Notes under the pieces: model-generated
Told to the model about the DNA's origin: nothing
The model's input: the letters and a program-made list of their open reading frames with translations, nothing else
The model's database searches: none
Program-made: the position numbers and the translations under genes
Assembly (NCBI GenBank): GCA_964453215.1
Contig: CAYVRR010000004.1
Coordinates: 19,236 to 83,235 of the forward strand
Source of the DNA: SABI01 sp964453215
GTDB lineage: Bacteria > Spirochaetota > Spirochaetia > Sphaerochaetales > Sphaerochaetaceae
DNA: 64,000 nucleotides
Direction of reading: 5' to 3'
In this document: positions 51,609 through 61,378 of the stretch, piece after piece
How the letters are laid out: each line of letters begins with the position of its first letter
How positions within the stretch are numbered: position 1 is the first letter of the stretch

Positions 51609-54600
51609 CGACAATTAAAAAAATTCTTATCATAGGAAGTGGCCCAATTGTAATAGGACAAGGGTGTGAGTTTGATTACTCTGGCACTCAAGCAATTATT
51701 GCCTTACAAGAAGAGGGGTATGCAATAGTCCTTGTTAACCCAAATCCAGCTACAATGATGAGCACGCCCACTTTTGGAGCAACAGTCTATATGGAACCCC
51801 TCACTGTTGAGTATATAGAGAAAATTATAGAAATAGAGAAGCCAGATGCCCTCATTGGAACAATGGGGGGACAAACTGCTCTTAACCTCACACTCCTTTT
51901 ACACGAAGCAGGAATTCTTGCAACACATAACATCCGTTTGTTAGGAGTAACCGTCGAGTCAATTAGAAAAGGGGAAGAGAGGGAAACGTTTAAAAATGTA
52001 GTAACTAAACTTGGATTAAAAAGCCCCTCATCTACATTAGTTACACATATAGATCAGGCAAGAGAATTTCATTCAAAGAACCCCCTTCCCCTCATTCTAC
52101 GTCCATCTTTAACTCTTGGTGGAGAGGGGGGAGGTATTATTGAGAGGGAAGACGAATTTGATTATATGGTGCATAGAGCTCTACAGATGAGCTTACATCA
52201 TGAAGTACTCATAGAAACCTCCCTATTAGGGTGGACAGAGACTGAGATGGAGGTAATAAGAGACTCTTGTGGTAATGCAATCGTAGTGTGCTCTATAGAG
52301 AATATTGACCCAATGGGGATTCACACAGGAGATAGTATCACAATAGCTCCCATCATTAACCTAAGTGATAGAGAGTATCAAACTATGCGTGATGCTTCTT
52401 TAGCAATCATAAAAGAAGTAGGGATTTTAGGAGGTGGAGTTAATGTACAGTTTGCCATCAATCCCCACACAGGTGAAATGGTCGTAATTGAGATGAACCC
52501 CCGAGTTTCAAGATCTTCAGCCCTTGCGAGTAAAGCTACTGGCTATGCAATAGCTCGAGTAAGTGCAAAACTTGCCGTAGGGTATCTCCTCTCTGAAGTG
52601 ATGAATGAAATTACACGAATTACCAGTAGCGCTTTTGAACCTTCCCTTGATTATATTGCCGTAAAGGTTCCCCGTTTTGAAATAGAAAAATTTCCTTTCC
52701 ACCACACTTCATTAGGAACACAGATGAAAAGTGTAGGTGAATCTCTTGCAATAGGGAGAACTTTTATAGAGGGCCTCAATAAAGCAATTAGAGGCGTGAA
52801 TGATGATAGAGAGGGACTTGTCCCCCTCACTGATATCGATGGCTATAGTGAAAGTGACACCTTAATTGTGCTTCGTTCTCTCCATCCATATAAAATACAT
52901 GCACTCTATTCCATGTTGTCTATTATGGATGAAGAAACAGCTCAAAAAATAAGCAACTATCATCCATTTGTTGTTCATGAAGTAAAAGAACAAGTACAAT
53001 TTGACAACAAATTAGCCCATTCTTCTTTAACAGATGAAGGGATGAGGGAGCTCTATATAGAAGCCAAAATGAGGGGAATGAGTAATAAAAGAATTGCCAA
53101 GATAATGAATTTGCCTCTACATGTAATAAAAACATATCAAAAGAGAGAAAAAATAGTTCCAGTAACACACTATGTAGATACCTGTAGTGGTGAAGTTGAT
53201 GTATCAACCTCCTATTGCTACCTCACATATAATGAAACAAGTGAGTGCCACCCTCTTAAAGGTAACACACGAGCAATTATTGCAAGTGGTCCTAACAGAG
53301 TAGGGCAAGGTCTTGAATTCGATACCATCTGTACCCTCGCTTCCCTCGCCTTCAGAAAGAGGGGAATTCGTACGATAATGATAAATAATAACCCAGAAAC
53401 TGTATCAACAGATTATAGCATTTCAGATAAACTCTACATAGAAAATGTACATAGTGAGGAAGTTCTCTCTATACTACACATTGAAAACCCCTCTAGCACC
53501 ATCGTCCAACTAGGGGGGCAGTCTCCCTTAAAGATGTTATCTAGCCTGAGAGATGAAAAAATCACCATTTCTGGTACAAGCTTTGAGTCTCTTATGATAA
53601 GTGATCAAAGAAAACTCTTCTCTTCTCTCCTTGACTCATTAAACATAAAACAAAGTACCAACCAAAGTGCAACTACACACCTTGAAGTCCCCCTATTAGC
53701 TCAGCAAGTAGGATATCCCCTGTTAGCACGCCCATCTCATGTTTTAGGGGGGGAAGGAATGGCAATAATCTATAACGAACAAGAGATGATAGATTATATG
53801 AATAGAGGCATCGTTATCAATGAAGATTCCCCTCTATTGCTCGATTCATTCTTAGAAGATGCATATGAATATGATGTCGATGCAATAAGTGATGGAGAGA
53901 GTCTCTATATCTGTGGAATTCTTCAACACATTGAACATGCTGGAATCCACTCAGGTGACTCTGCTGCTGTATTTCCCCCATATGTTTTATCAGATGAGAT
54001 GAGAGAAAGAATTATAGATGTAACCTACACCATCGCAAAAGAGCTACAGATAAAAGGATTTATGAATGTACAACTCGCTTCAAAAGAGGATGAATTATAT
54101 GTAATAGAAGTAAATCCACGGGCAAGTAGGACAATCCCATTTTTACAAAAGATGAGTGGTGTAGATATCATCAGTATCGCAGTTGGTGTATTTGAAGGTA
54201 TCTCTTTACATGAGCAAAGGGTAGTTGAAGAAAATAAAAAAGTGGCTATAGGAAGTTGTACGTATGGATGGGCTATTAAAGAAGCAGTCTTCTCTTTTAC
54301 TCGTTTTAGCCACCTAGACCCCCTTTTAGGACCCAATATGAAAAGTACAGGAGAAGTAGTTGGAATTGGAAAAACATTTGGTGAAGCCTATTATAAGAGC
54401 CAAGTGGCTTCTCATAACCTATTGCCAATAGATGGGAAAGTGTGCGTATCAGTAAATAGTAAAGATAGAGAAAAGATACTTCCTATCGTAATTGAGTTTA
54501 TTGAATTAGGGTTTGCTATCTGTGCAACAAAAGGAACTGCACAATTTTTATTCACGAAAGGAATTTTGTGTGAAGTTGTATTAAAAGAGAATCAAGGAGA

Positions 54601-54820
54601 ACCAACCATCATAGATCATATGAAAAGTGGATTGATAGATTTACTTATTAACACCCCAATGGGTAAAAGAGCACAATTGAGTTCACTTTCCTTACGGCAG
54701 GTAGCAATTTCCTATTCTATTCCATATACAACTACAATTAGTGCAGCAAAAGCGGCACTAGAAGCAATTAAGTATAGGAAAAAAGGTCTTATTGAAGTAA
54801 CGCCTTTAATACATATCTAA
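51596..54820 (+). CDS. carB: Carbamoyl-phosphate synthase, large subunit
   Basis: 1074 residues, full length. Two homologous ATP-grasp halves: the first begins KILIIGSGPIVIGQGCEFDYSG and has LRPSLTLGGEGGGI and VIEMNPRVSRSSALASKATG; the second begins near residue 560 with GPNRVGQGLEFD and has ARPSHVLGGEGMAI and VIEVNPRASRTIPF. The C-terminal 130 residues form the methylglyoxal-synthase-like allosteric domain. Bicarbonate, ammonia and two ATP give carbamoyl phosphate. Confidence 0.97.
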   Translation: MPKITTIKKILIIGSGPIVIGQGCEFDYSGTQAIIALQEEGYAIVLVNPNPATMMSTPTFGATVYMEPLTVEYIEKIIEIEKPDALIGTMGGQTALNLTLLLHEAGILATHNIRLLGVTVESIRKGEERETFKNVVTKLGLKSPSSTLVTHIDQAREFHSKNPLPLILRPSLTLGGEGGGIIEREDEFDYMVHRALQMSLHHEVLIETSLLGWTETEMEVIRDSCGNAIVVCSIENIDPMGIHTGDSITIAPIINLSDREYQTMRDASLAIIKEVGILGGGVNVQFAINPHTGEMVVIEMNPRVSRSSALASKATGYAIARVSAKLAVGYLLSEVMNEITRITSSAFEPSLDYIAVKVPRFEIEKFPFHHTSLGTQMKSVGESLAIGRTFIEGLNKAIRGVNDDREGLVPLTDIDGYSESDTLIVLRSLHPYKIHALYSMLSIMDEETAQKISNYHPFVVHEVKEQVQFDNKLAHSSLTDEGMRELYIEAKMRGMSNKRIAKIMNLPLHVIKTYQKREKIVPVTHYVDTCSGEVDVSTSYCYLTYNETSECHPLKGNTRAIIASGPNRVGQGLEFDTICTLASLAFRKRGIRTIMINNNPETVSTDYSISDKLYIENVHSEEVLSILHIENPSSTIVQLGGQSPLKMLSSLRDEKITISGTSFESLMISDQRKLFSSLLDSLNIKQSTNQSATTHLEVPLLAQQVGYPLLARPSHVLGGEGMAIIYNEQEMIDYMNRGIVINEDSPLLLDSFLEDAYEYDVDAISDGESLYICGILQHIEHAGIHSGDSAAVFPPYVLSDEMRERIIDVTYTIAKELQIKGFMNVQLASKEDELYVIEVNPRASRTIPFLQKMSGVDIISIAVGVFEGISLHEQRVVEENKKVAIGSCTYGWAIKEAVFSFTRFSHLDPLLGPNMKSTGEVVGIGKTFGEAYYKSQVASHNLLPIDGKVCVSVNSKDREKILPIVIEFIELGFAICATKGTAQFLFTKGILCEVVLKENQGEPTIIDHMKSGLIDLLINTPMGKRAQLSSLSLRQVAISYSIPYTTTISAAKAALEAIKYRKKGLIEVTPLIHI

Positions 54821-54943
54821 AAATAGGGTACAAACAATCATTTTTACTAGAATCTTTAATTTCAAGGGATCAAATTAAGTAACAGCTATATTTTGTAGTG
54901 AGTCAAAAAAGGAGAGTGTTACATACGTAATAGGATGGTTTTA

Positions 54944-54969
54944 GTGTAGTGTGCTACACCTTAATTTTT
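54944..54969 (+). terminator. Probable terminator after carAB
   Basis: GTGTAG (54944-54949) pairs perfectly with CTACAC (54954-54959) around a 4-base loop, followed at 54965-54969 by TTTTT. The stem is short, so efficiency may be modest. The rest of the gap 54821-55094 holds the next promoter, and I see no gene in it. Confidence 0.5.
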
Positions 54970-55010
54970 GCCCAATTGTGGACCACTACTTTTTCACCCA
55001 ATTACTTGCG

Positions 55011-55040
55011 TTGACATAGAGTAGGAGTGTATGGTATTTT
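55011..55040 (+). promoter_or_regulatory. Promoter of the PpiD/SurA-like gene
   Basis: Consensus TTGACA (55011-55016), 18 bases, TATTTT (55035-55040). The ATG follows at 55095 behind AGAGGT. Confidence 0.65.
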
Positions 55041-55094
55041 TGCGAAGGTATCTAAGCTAAAAGATATGATATTTGCGCATAAAAGAGGTCATAC

Positions 55095-56648
55095 ATGCCT
55101 TCAAAAGATTCTAAACAGTCTCAAAATGAAGATTCAAAGCTGATTAAGCTTTCAACTGATGAAGTTTCAAAGAAAGTAAAGAAAAAGAATAAACAACCCT
55201 TAACTTTTTCAAAAATAATTACCTACATAATTCTTGCTGTTATTTCAGTAGTATTGATAGTTGGTGTTATCGTTCCCTCTCTTGGATCATCTCGAAACAG
55301 TAACTCTATTGAATTTGGTTCGTATGATGGAGAGAAAATTGAGTTTAAGCCAGGAAACTACTTCTACACTCAATATCAAAATCAGGCAAGACAAAACACT
55401 GGTAATACAGAATCTGCTGCATATCAGATATGGAGAGGGGCATATGAGAGCACCGTATTTCATACAGCAATCGAGAAGATGGCAAAAAAAGCTAACATCT
55501 TAGTTGCTGAACCTACTCTCAATAAAGCAATCATAGAAAGTGGTGCATACTCTAAAGATGGAAAATTTGATCTTGCTCTCTATGAAAAAGCAAGTTTAGA
55601 ATCAAAAAATGCACTTAAAAAACAAATTGCTAACTCAATTCCAACTCAAATAGTCCTCACTGACATCTTATCTACCTTATCAAGTGATAAAGAATTAGAG
55701 TATATACTCTCTTTTGGAGATGAATCAAAAGCATTTGATTACGTTGTATTTGATGCTTCTTTATATCCAGATAATGCAACAAAAGAGTATGCCCTCTCTA
55801 ATCCTGCAAATTTCTCATTATTAGATATCTCTGTTATCACAGTTGATTCTGAAGAATTAGCACGTGAATTAAAAGAAAAAATTACAAACAATGAACTCAC
55901 CTTTAGTGAAGCAGCTGTTGAAAATAGCCTCGACTCTTTCTCAAGTGAAGGGGGAAAAGCAGGAGTATTTTACTTCTTTGAAATCGCTGGTAATTTTGTA
56001 AACAAAGAGGAAGTAAATAACCTGTTTGCTACAAAAGTGGGGAGTGTCTCTGATGTGTTTGCTTCAAGTAATGGCTTTTCAATATACCAAGTTGAAAGAG
56101 CACCCTTTTTACCAGATTTTGACGATACAGACGTCTTAGCTGATGTGAGAAGATATATTCAAACATCAGAACCTGGCATCACAGAAAATTATATTAACCG
56201 TATTGGAGAGGAATTTATCGCTAAAGTAGAAAGTGGCCTCACCTTTGAAGAAGCGAGTGAAGAGATGGGTTTCTCCTTCTACAGCGTTCCTCCAACAACA
56301 GTAAATGTAAATAGCTCAAGCTACTTGATGGGATTCAATTACACTGATACAGCTGGTTACCTACGAGCACTAACTAATGATAGTGAAAGCATGAAAAAAC
56401 TCTACTCTCTTAATAAAGGGGAAATGAGTGACTTTATAAAGAGTAACAATGCCTCAATAATTGCAACAGTGAGTGAAGTAGCTACAATGGATTCAGAAAC
56501 TTCTGATTATGTAGCGATGATTTACCCCTATTTAAATCAACAACACATGCAGCAAGACTTAATTGACAGAGTGTTTACAAGTGATTCATTTGAAGATAAC
56601 TTTCTTCCAGTCTATTTAGATAGAATTATGGGAATAGGAAAAAACTAA
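55095..56648 (+). CDS. Membrane-anchored SurA/PpiD-like peptidyl-prolyl isomerase/chaperone
   Basis: 517 residues. A charged 40-residue cytoplasmic tail, one membrane segment (about 42-65) and a large extracytoplasmic part. IEFGSYDGEKIEFKPGNYFYTQYQNQARQ after the anchor matches the SurA_N/PpiD start; a parvulin-like domain lies about 230-340 (SFSSEGGKAGVFYFFEI, NNLFATKVGSVSDVFASSNGFSIYQVERA), followed by a helical C-terminus. It probably helps fold exported or outer-membrane proteins. Whether the parvulin site is active cannot be judged by eye. Single-gene transcript. Confidence 0.8.
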   Translation: MPSKDSKQSQNEDSKLIKLSTDEVSKKVKKKNKQPLTFSKIITYIILAVISVVLIVGVIVPSLGSSRNSNSIEFGSYDGEKIEFKPGNYFYTQYQNQARQNTGNTESAAYQIWRGAYESTVFHTAIEKMAKKANILVAEPTLNKAIIESGAYSKDGKFDLALYEKASLESKNALKKQIANSIPTQIVLTDILSTLSSDKELEYILSFGDESKAFDYVVFDASLYPDNATKEYALSNPANFSLLDISVITVDSEELARELKEKITNNELTFSEAAVENSLDSFSSEGGKAGVFYFFEIAGNFVNKEEVNNLFATKVGSVSDVFASSNGFSIYQVERAPFLPDFDDTDVLADVRRYIQTSEPGITENYINRIGEEFIAKVESGLTFEEASEEMGFSFYSVPPTTVNVNSSSYLMGFNYTDTAGYLRALTNDSESMKKLYSLNKGEMSDFIKSNNASIIATVSEVATMDSETSDYVAMIYPYLNQQHMQQDLIDRVFTSDSFEDNFLPVYLDRIMGIGKN

Positions 56649-56674
56649 CTCAAACCAAATAATATATACTCTTA

Positions 56675-56705
56675 GTGAGATCTTCTTTAGGTCTCACTTT
56701 TTTTA
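56675..56705 (+). terminator. Terminator after the PpiD-like gene
   Basis: GTGAGA (56675-56680) pairs with TCTCAC (56692-56697), 11-base loop, then seven T. Confidence 0.85.
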
Positions 56706-56713
56706 TATAGCAA

Positions 56714-56742
56714 TTGCCTTTTTATCTTTGTCAAAGTAGACT
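56714..56742 (+). promoter_or_regulatory. Promoter adjoining the start of the HD-domain gene
   Basis: TTGCCT (56714-56719), 17-base spacer, TAGACT (56737-56742). The predicted start of transcription, about 56749, is next to the ATG at 56750; only an AAAGGG too close to the ATG resembles a ribosome site. Confidence 0.5.
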
Positions 56743-56749
56743 AAAGGGT

Positions 56750-57556
56750 ATGAAATCACCAAAAGAACAATCTTTGAACAAAAAACTTTTTGCAGCTGTA
56801 GATGCTAAGAGTGAACCTGGAAAACTGTTAAAACTCCTCATTGAAGATGATGAAGTGCAACAGATGCAAGAGTATGCAAATAGCGTTTCTATTGTGCGTC
56901 TTGGTTTTAATGATCATGGCCCTGTTCATATGAGACAAGTATGCTTAAATGCAATAAAAATGATAAATCTTCTCCAATTAGCTGGGATTCAAGGCTCCTT
57001 AGAGCACGATAAGGTTGGTAGTAGTGATGATTCACTTTCAGCTGTTATCCTTGCCTCATTCTTACACGATGTGGGAATGGCGGTAGGAAGGGAAGACCAT
57101 GAACTATTAAGTGTCAGCTTATCTATTCCCATCATCACCCGCTTACTTGAAATTGTCTATCCAGATAATCTACAAAAAAGGGTCGTAATTAGATCTATTG
57201 CCCTAGAAGGAATAGTTGGTCATATGGCTAACAGAAGAATACACTCTGTAGAGGGGGGAGTCATCCTTTTAGCAGATGGGTGTGATATGGAAAAAGGGAG
57301 AGCTCGTATTCCCCTTTCAATTAATACAGATCCAAAAGTGGGAGATATTCATAAGTACTCTTCCCATGCAATAGAGAAAGTACTGATTGATAAAGGAGAA
57401 ACAAGACCCATCGCAATTCATGTCAATATGGAGAGTGAAGTGGGCTATTTTCAAGTTGAAGAAGTTTTATTCCCTAAATTAAATATGTCGCCAGTAAAAC
57501 AATATGTAGAGTTGTATGCAGGTATTACTGGCCAAGATTATAAACGCTATATATAA
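56750..57556 (+). CDS. HD-domain metal-dependent phosphohydrolase
   Basis: 268 residues from the ATG at 56750; the open frame begins earlier at a TTG (56714) but that would include the -35 element. HD-domain metal ligands: HGPVHMRQV, then SFLHDVGMAVGREDHELLS, and LLADGCDMEKGRARIP towards the end, giving the H...HD...D order of the superfamily. The fold acts on nucleotides or other phosphates; the substrate is unknown. The C-terminus (from about 210) is an extra domain without a recognised match. The PfkB kinase gene follows after 11 bases. Confidence 0.8.
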   Translation: MKSPKEQSLNKKLFAAVDAKSEPGKLLKLLIEDDEVQQMQEYANSVSIVRLGFNDHGPVHMRQVCLNAIKMINLLQLAGIQGSLEHDKVGSSDDSLSAVILASFLHDVGMAVGREDHELLSVSLSIPIITRLLEIVYPDNLQKRVVIRSIALEGIVGHMANRRIHSVEGGVILLADGCDMEKGRARIPLSINTDPKVGDIHKYSSHAIEKVLIDKGETRPIAIHVNMESEVGYFQVEEVLFPKLNMSPVKQYVELYAGITGQDYKRYI

Positions 57557-57567
57557 AGGAGAGGCCC

Positions 57568-58497
57568 ATGATAGGATTTCTAGGAGAAGCATTAATTGAT
57601 CTTATTGGAGGAGTAAATGAGAAAGGAGAATCAGTTTTTCACTATTATAGTGGAGGCTGTGCATTAAATGCAGCAACGGCTGCTTCTCGTTTACAAAGTG
57701 ACGCTGTTTTTATTGGAAAAATATCACAAGATATGTTTGGTCAACAAATACAAAATTACTTTCAAGCAAACAACGTACAAGTTATAGATGCCCTAACACA
57801 CGCACATGAAAATACAATGATAGGGTTTGCTAAACTTGACGAACATGGTGCAGCTAGCTATGTGTTTTACACTCAAGGAACTACAATCACCTCAATTAGT
57901 AGTGAAGAGATACTACAAGCTCTCTCTTCAATAGAAAAACTCGATTACCTACATGTTGGTTCAGCATCTATTGCTATAGAACAAAGTGGTATTCAAATTC
58001 TTGGTGCCTTAGAGCAGATGGAAAAGCTTCCCATGATCTTTTTTGATCCAAACGTGAGACCAACTGTAATTGAAGATGAAAAAGCATATAAAGATCGTGT
58101 GTTACGAATCGCAGCAATGTCATCAATTATAAAACTATCTCACGAAGACCTAGAGTTACTCTTTCCAGAACTCCCTCAAGAAAAAGCACTTAGCCTCCTT
58201 TTTGCAGGAAGAGTTGAGGTTATATTATTAACAATGGGTAAAGATGGCCTTAGATGGATAAATAATCATGGCCTCGATGTATCTGTTCCTGCAATAGATA
58301 ACCCCATTGTTGACACAGTAGGAGCTGGAGATACAGTGAGTGGAGCCTCATTAACCTATCTAAGTGAACATGGGATTACTCATCCTGGTGTAGTAGATAA
58401 AGAGAAAGCGATAGAGTTAATGGATTTTGCTGTTCGATGTGCAGCTGTCACCACAAGTCGAAAAGGAGCTAACCCCCCATATAGAAGTGAGTTATAG
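57568..58497 (+). CDS. PfkB-family carbohydrate kinase (fructokinase-like)
   Basis: 309 residues. Start GFLGEALIDLIGG, YYSGGCALNAATAASRL (first PfkB signature), FFDPNVRPT, and the catalytic motif DTVGAGDTVSGA near residue 251 with the Asp base. DPNxRP and the ALID start resemble fructokinases and 2-keto-3-deoxygluconate kinases. The sugar is not determined. AAGGAGAGG before the ATG. Co-transcribed with the HD protein. Confidence 0.88.
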   Translation: MIGFLGEALIDLIGGVNEKGESVFHYYSGGCALNAATAASRLQSDAVFIGKISQDMFGQQIQNYFQANNVQVIDALTHAHENTMIGFAKLDEHGAASYVFYTQGTTITSISSEEILQALSSIEKLDYLHVGSASIAIEQSGIQILGALEQMEKLPMIFFDPNVRPTVIEDEKAYKDRVLRIAAMSSIIKLSHEDLELLFPELPQEKALSLLFAGRVEVILLTMGKDGLRWINNHGLDVSVPAIDNPIVDTVGAGDTVSGASLTYLSEHGITHPGVVDKEKAIELMDFAVRCAAVTTSRKGANPPYRSEL

Positions 58498-58547
58498 ATA
58501 AAATATAAAATAAATCTCCCTCTATATATAACAGTAGCCCCCTATTG

Positions 58548-58556
58548 TGGTATAGT
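58548..58556 (+). promoter_or_regulatory. Extended -10 promoter adjoining the typA start codon (leaderless)
   Basis: TG-G-TATAGT at 58548-58556, the same nine bases as in the pdxA promoter; the -35 is poor, as extended -10 promoters allow. Transcription should begin about 58563, and the ATG is at 58566 without any ribosome site. Confidence 0.6.
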
Positions 58557-58565
58557 TCGTTTGTT

Positions 58566-60407
58566 ATGATAATAAAAAATGAACTTATTCGCAATATTGC
58601 TATTATTGCTCACGTTGACCATGGTAAAACAACCTTAGTAGATGGATTATTTAGACAAAGCGGAATCTTATCCGCCGATGATACAACAGATAGAATCATG
58701 GATTCAAATGCCCTCGAGAGGGAGAGGGGCATTACTATTAGCGCTAAAAACTGTGCTATTAAGTATCGTGGAGTGAAAATAAATATAATAGATACCCCAG
58801 GTCACGCAGACTTTGGAGGTGAGGTGGAAAGAGGCCTATCAATGGTTGATGGAGTTGTACTCCTTGTTGATGCCGCTGAAGGACCTCTCCCTCAAACCAG
58901 GTTTGTATTACAAAAAGCGATGCAAAATAATGCATCTGTAATTGTTGTAATTAATAAAGTAGACCGACAAGATGCACGCAGTGAAGAAGTAGTTGAGCAT
59001 GTATACGACTTACTCCTTGAACTTCATGGAGATGAGAATATCCTTGATGTTCCACTCTTTTATTGCATAGGTCGCCTCGGTAAGTGTGGACTTAGTCCAA
59101 CAGAATTAGAAGATGACCTGCACCTTCTTCTCGATGCAATGATAGATACAATACCAGGTCCCACACATGATGATGAAGAGCCATTTCAGATGCTTGTATC
59201 TGATTTGAGTTACTCTGAATATCTTGGTCGCTTAGCAGTTGGAAAAGTGGTGCATGGAAGTGCCCATAAAAACGATGAACTTGTTTGTATCGATAAAGAT
59301 AATAATAAAATCCCATTACGGGTAAATAGACTTCAAAGTTATGATGGTCCAACCTTTCATGACACAGATAAGGTCTCTCCTGGGGATATTATCGTCTTAA
59401 GTGGAATAGAGAATGTCTCAATTGGTGATACTATTTGTAATAAAAATGAAGTAAAAGCATTAGAGCGAATAAATATTGATGAGCCAACTGTAAGTATGAA
59501 GTTCATGAAAAACATCTCTCCATTATCAGGAAGGGAGGGAAAGTTTGTTCAATCTACTAAAATATTTGAAAGATTACAAAAAGAAGCACTCTTAAACGTC
59601 TCTATTCGAGTAGAAAGAGATGCTGATAATGACTCTTTTATAGTTAAAGGACGAGGCGAGTTCCAACTTGCAATCATTGCTGAGACGATGAGAAGAGAAG
59701 GGTTTGAACTTTGTGTTGGTAAACCAACAATACTCCTTAAACAAGATAAAAATGGAAATACTATAGAACCCATTGAAGAGCTAAGAATTGACTGCCCAGA
59801 ATCTTATAGTGGAATTGTGATGGAAAAGTTAGCAAAACGAAAAGGACTAATGACTGACATCACCTATGGCAGTGAAAACTGGGTTACGATTCACTTCGAA
59901 ATCCCAACACGCACACTTATTGGATACCGGGACGAATTCCTTACTGACACAAAAGGAAATGGGGTGATGAATAGCTCTTTAAAAGGGTGGGAGAAGCATA
60001 AAGGTGAATCACTAAGTCGCCACACAGGCTCACTCATCAGTGATAGAAGTGGAAGTGCTATTCCATATGCTCTTTTCCATTTAGAGCCTCGTGGACGCTT
60101 GTTTGTGTTGCCAGGAGACCCTGTGTATGAAGGGATGGTGATTGGAGAGCACAATAGAGAAGTAGATTTGTATGTAAACCCAACTAAAACAAAAAAGTTA
60201 AGCAACATGAGGGCAAGTGGAAAAGATGAAGCTGTAACCCTCACACCCATTACCCCAATGACACTCGAAATGGCAATGAGATTTATTAAAGATGATGAGC
60301 TTATTGAAATTACTCCAAGCTCAATAAGAATGTGTAAAGCAATACTGAGTGCTCAACAAAGAAAGGTGTATGAAAGTAGAGGATTTATCCCTTCCTACGT
60401 ACACTAA
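58566..60407 (+). CDS. typA: Ribosome-associated GTPase TypA/BipA
   Basis: 613 residues from the ATG at 58566; the frame is open to 58545 but the promoter covers that stretch. G1 AHVDHGKTT, G2/effector ERERGITI, G3 DTPGHADFGGEVER, G4 NKVDR; then the EF-G-like domains III and V and the BipA-specific C-terminus (ETMRREGFEL, GYRDEFLTDTKGNGVMN). It binds 70S ribosomes and aids 50S assembly and stress adaptation. Its last 23 bases overlap the convergent rbsK-like gene. Confidence 0.95.
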   Translation: MIIKNELIRNIAIIAHVDHGKTTLVDGLFRQSGILSADDTTDRIMDSNALERERGITISAKNCAIKYRGVKINIIDTPGHADFGGEVERGLSMVDGVVLLVDAAEGPLPQTRFVLQKAMQNNASVIVVINKVDRQDARSEEVVEHVYDLLLELHGDENILDVPLFYCIGRLGKCGLSPTELEDDLHLLLDAMIDTIPGPTHDDEEPFQMLVSDLSYSEYLGRLAVGKVVHGSAHKNDELVCIDKDNNKIPLRVNRLQSYDGPTFHDTDKVSPGDIIVLSGIENVSIGDTICNKNEVKALERINIDEPTVSMKFMKNISPLSGREGKFVQSTKIFERLQKEALLNVSIRVERDADNDSFIVKGRGEFQLAIIAETMRREGFELCVGKPTILLKQDKNGNTIEPIEELRIDCPESYSGIVMEKLAKRKGLMTDITYGSENWVTIHFEIPTRTLIGYRDEFLTDTKGNGVMNSSLKGWEKHKGESLSRHTGSLISDRSGSAIPYALFHLEPRGRLFVLPGDPVYEGMVIGEHNREVDLYVNPTKTKKLSNMRASGKDEAVTLTPITPMTLEMAMRFIKDDELIEITPSSIRMCKAILSAQQRKVYESRGFIPSYVH

Positions 60408-61311
60408 AAGGGGTATAGGTATAATCATTAAGAATGTGTGTTTCACCAGGTGATGGGATCGATGGAATAGCTCCCTCTCTCATCACAGTGACACTACTTG
60501 CAGCACTCGCCTTTTTCAATGCCTCTTGAACAGTATCTCCAAGGCTAATTCTTGCAATATACGTTCCTATAAAACAATCTCCTGCAGCTGTAGTGTCAAT
60601 AACAGGAACATCCCAAATTCCAAAAGTGGTAATAGGGGAATTTCCCTTTTTATGCATCACCCCATCTTTTCCCAATGTGATAATAATTTGACACTCATTA
60701 TACATCGATGTAAGAATATCTAAAGATTCATACGGGTCACTCGTAGAAGTGAGCCCTTCAGCCTCTACTTCATTTAAAACTAGCACATCTAAGAGCTCAA
60801 GGGGTAGTGATGTAACACTTTCATCAAAGGGAGCTGGATTAAAACAAATATTCATCCCCTTTTCTTTACACTTTCTTATGATAGTATCTAATTCATTTAT
60901 CTCATTTTGGAGGAGAACCCAATCTCCTTCTTTACTTAAAGTGAGTGTCTCATCAATTTCTTTATGAGTAAATTCCTTATTCCCACCAGCATAGAGGACT
61001 ATTGCATTTTGACCCTCTTTACTTACCTGGATAAGAGCTTGACCTGTGGGAGTAGTACCTTCTCGTAAAAATGTGGTATCAACCCCTTTTTCTTCTAAAA
61101 TAGGGGGAATAAAAGCGCCATCTGGCCCAATTTTTCCAACATGATAAACTGTAGCTTCCCCAGCGAAAGAAGCGCCTACTGATTGATTGGCACCTTTGCC
61201 CCCAATGCTACGACTAAGAGAGGAGCTACTAATAGTTTCTCCTGGTAATACAATGTGATCAACTTTAAAAATAATATCAATATTCGTTGAACCAAAATTA
61301 AAAATAGGCAT
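60385..61311 (-). CDS. rbsK: PfkB-family sugar kinase, ribokinase-like
   Basis: 308 residues from the ATG at 61311, with GGAG 7 bases upstream (a GTG at 61317 is too close to it). NFGSTNIDIIFKV, GGKGANQSVGASFAG (ribokinase first signature), FNPAPFD, LNEVEAEGL, and catalytic DTTAAGDCFIGTYIA, where Ala replaces the usual Gly of GAGD. Ribokinase is the closest type; the substrate could also be deoxyribose or another pentose. On the same strand as asnA, 67 bases downstream. Confidence 0.85.
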   Translation of the reverse strand: MPIFNFGSTNIDIIFKVDHIVLPGETISSSSLSRSIGGKGANQSVGASFAGEATVYHVGKIGPDGAFIPPILEEKGVDTTFLREGTTPTGQALIQVSKEGQNAIVLYAGGNKEFTHKEIDETLTLSKEGDWVLLQNEINELDTIIRKCKEKGMNICFNPAPFDESVTSLPLELLDVLVLNEVEAEGLTSTSDPYESLDILTSMYNECQIIITLGKDGVMHKKGNSPITTFGIWDVPVIDTTAAGDCFIGTYIARISLGDTVQEALKKASAASSVTVMREGAIPSIPSPGETHILNDYTYTPFSVRRKG

Positions 61312-61378
61312 ATACACACTCCATCAACTTGAAAGTAATCTAAACCCCATTGTAAGAGATGGGTGTGCTATAGGTCAA

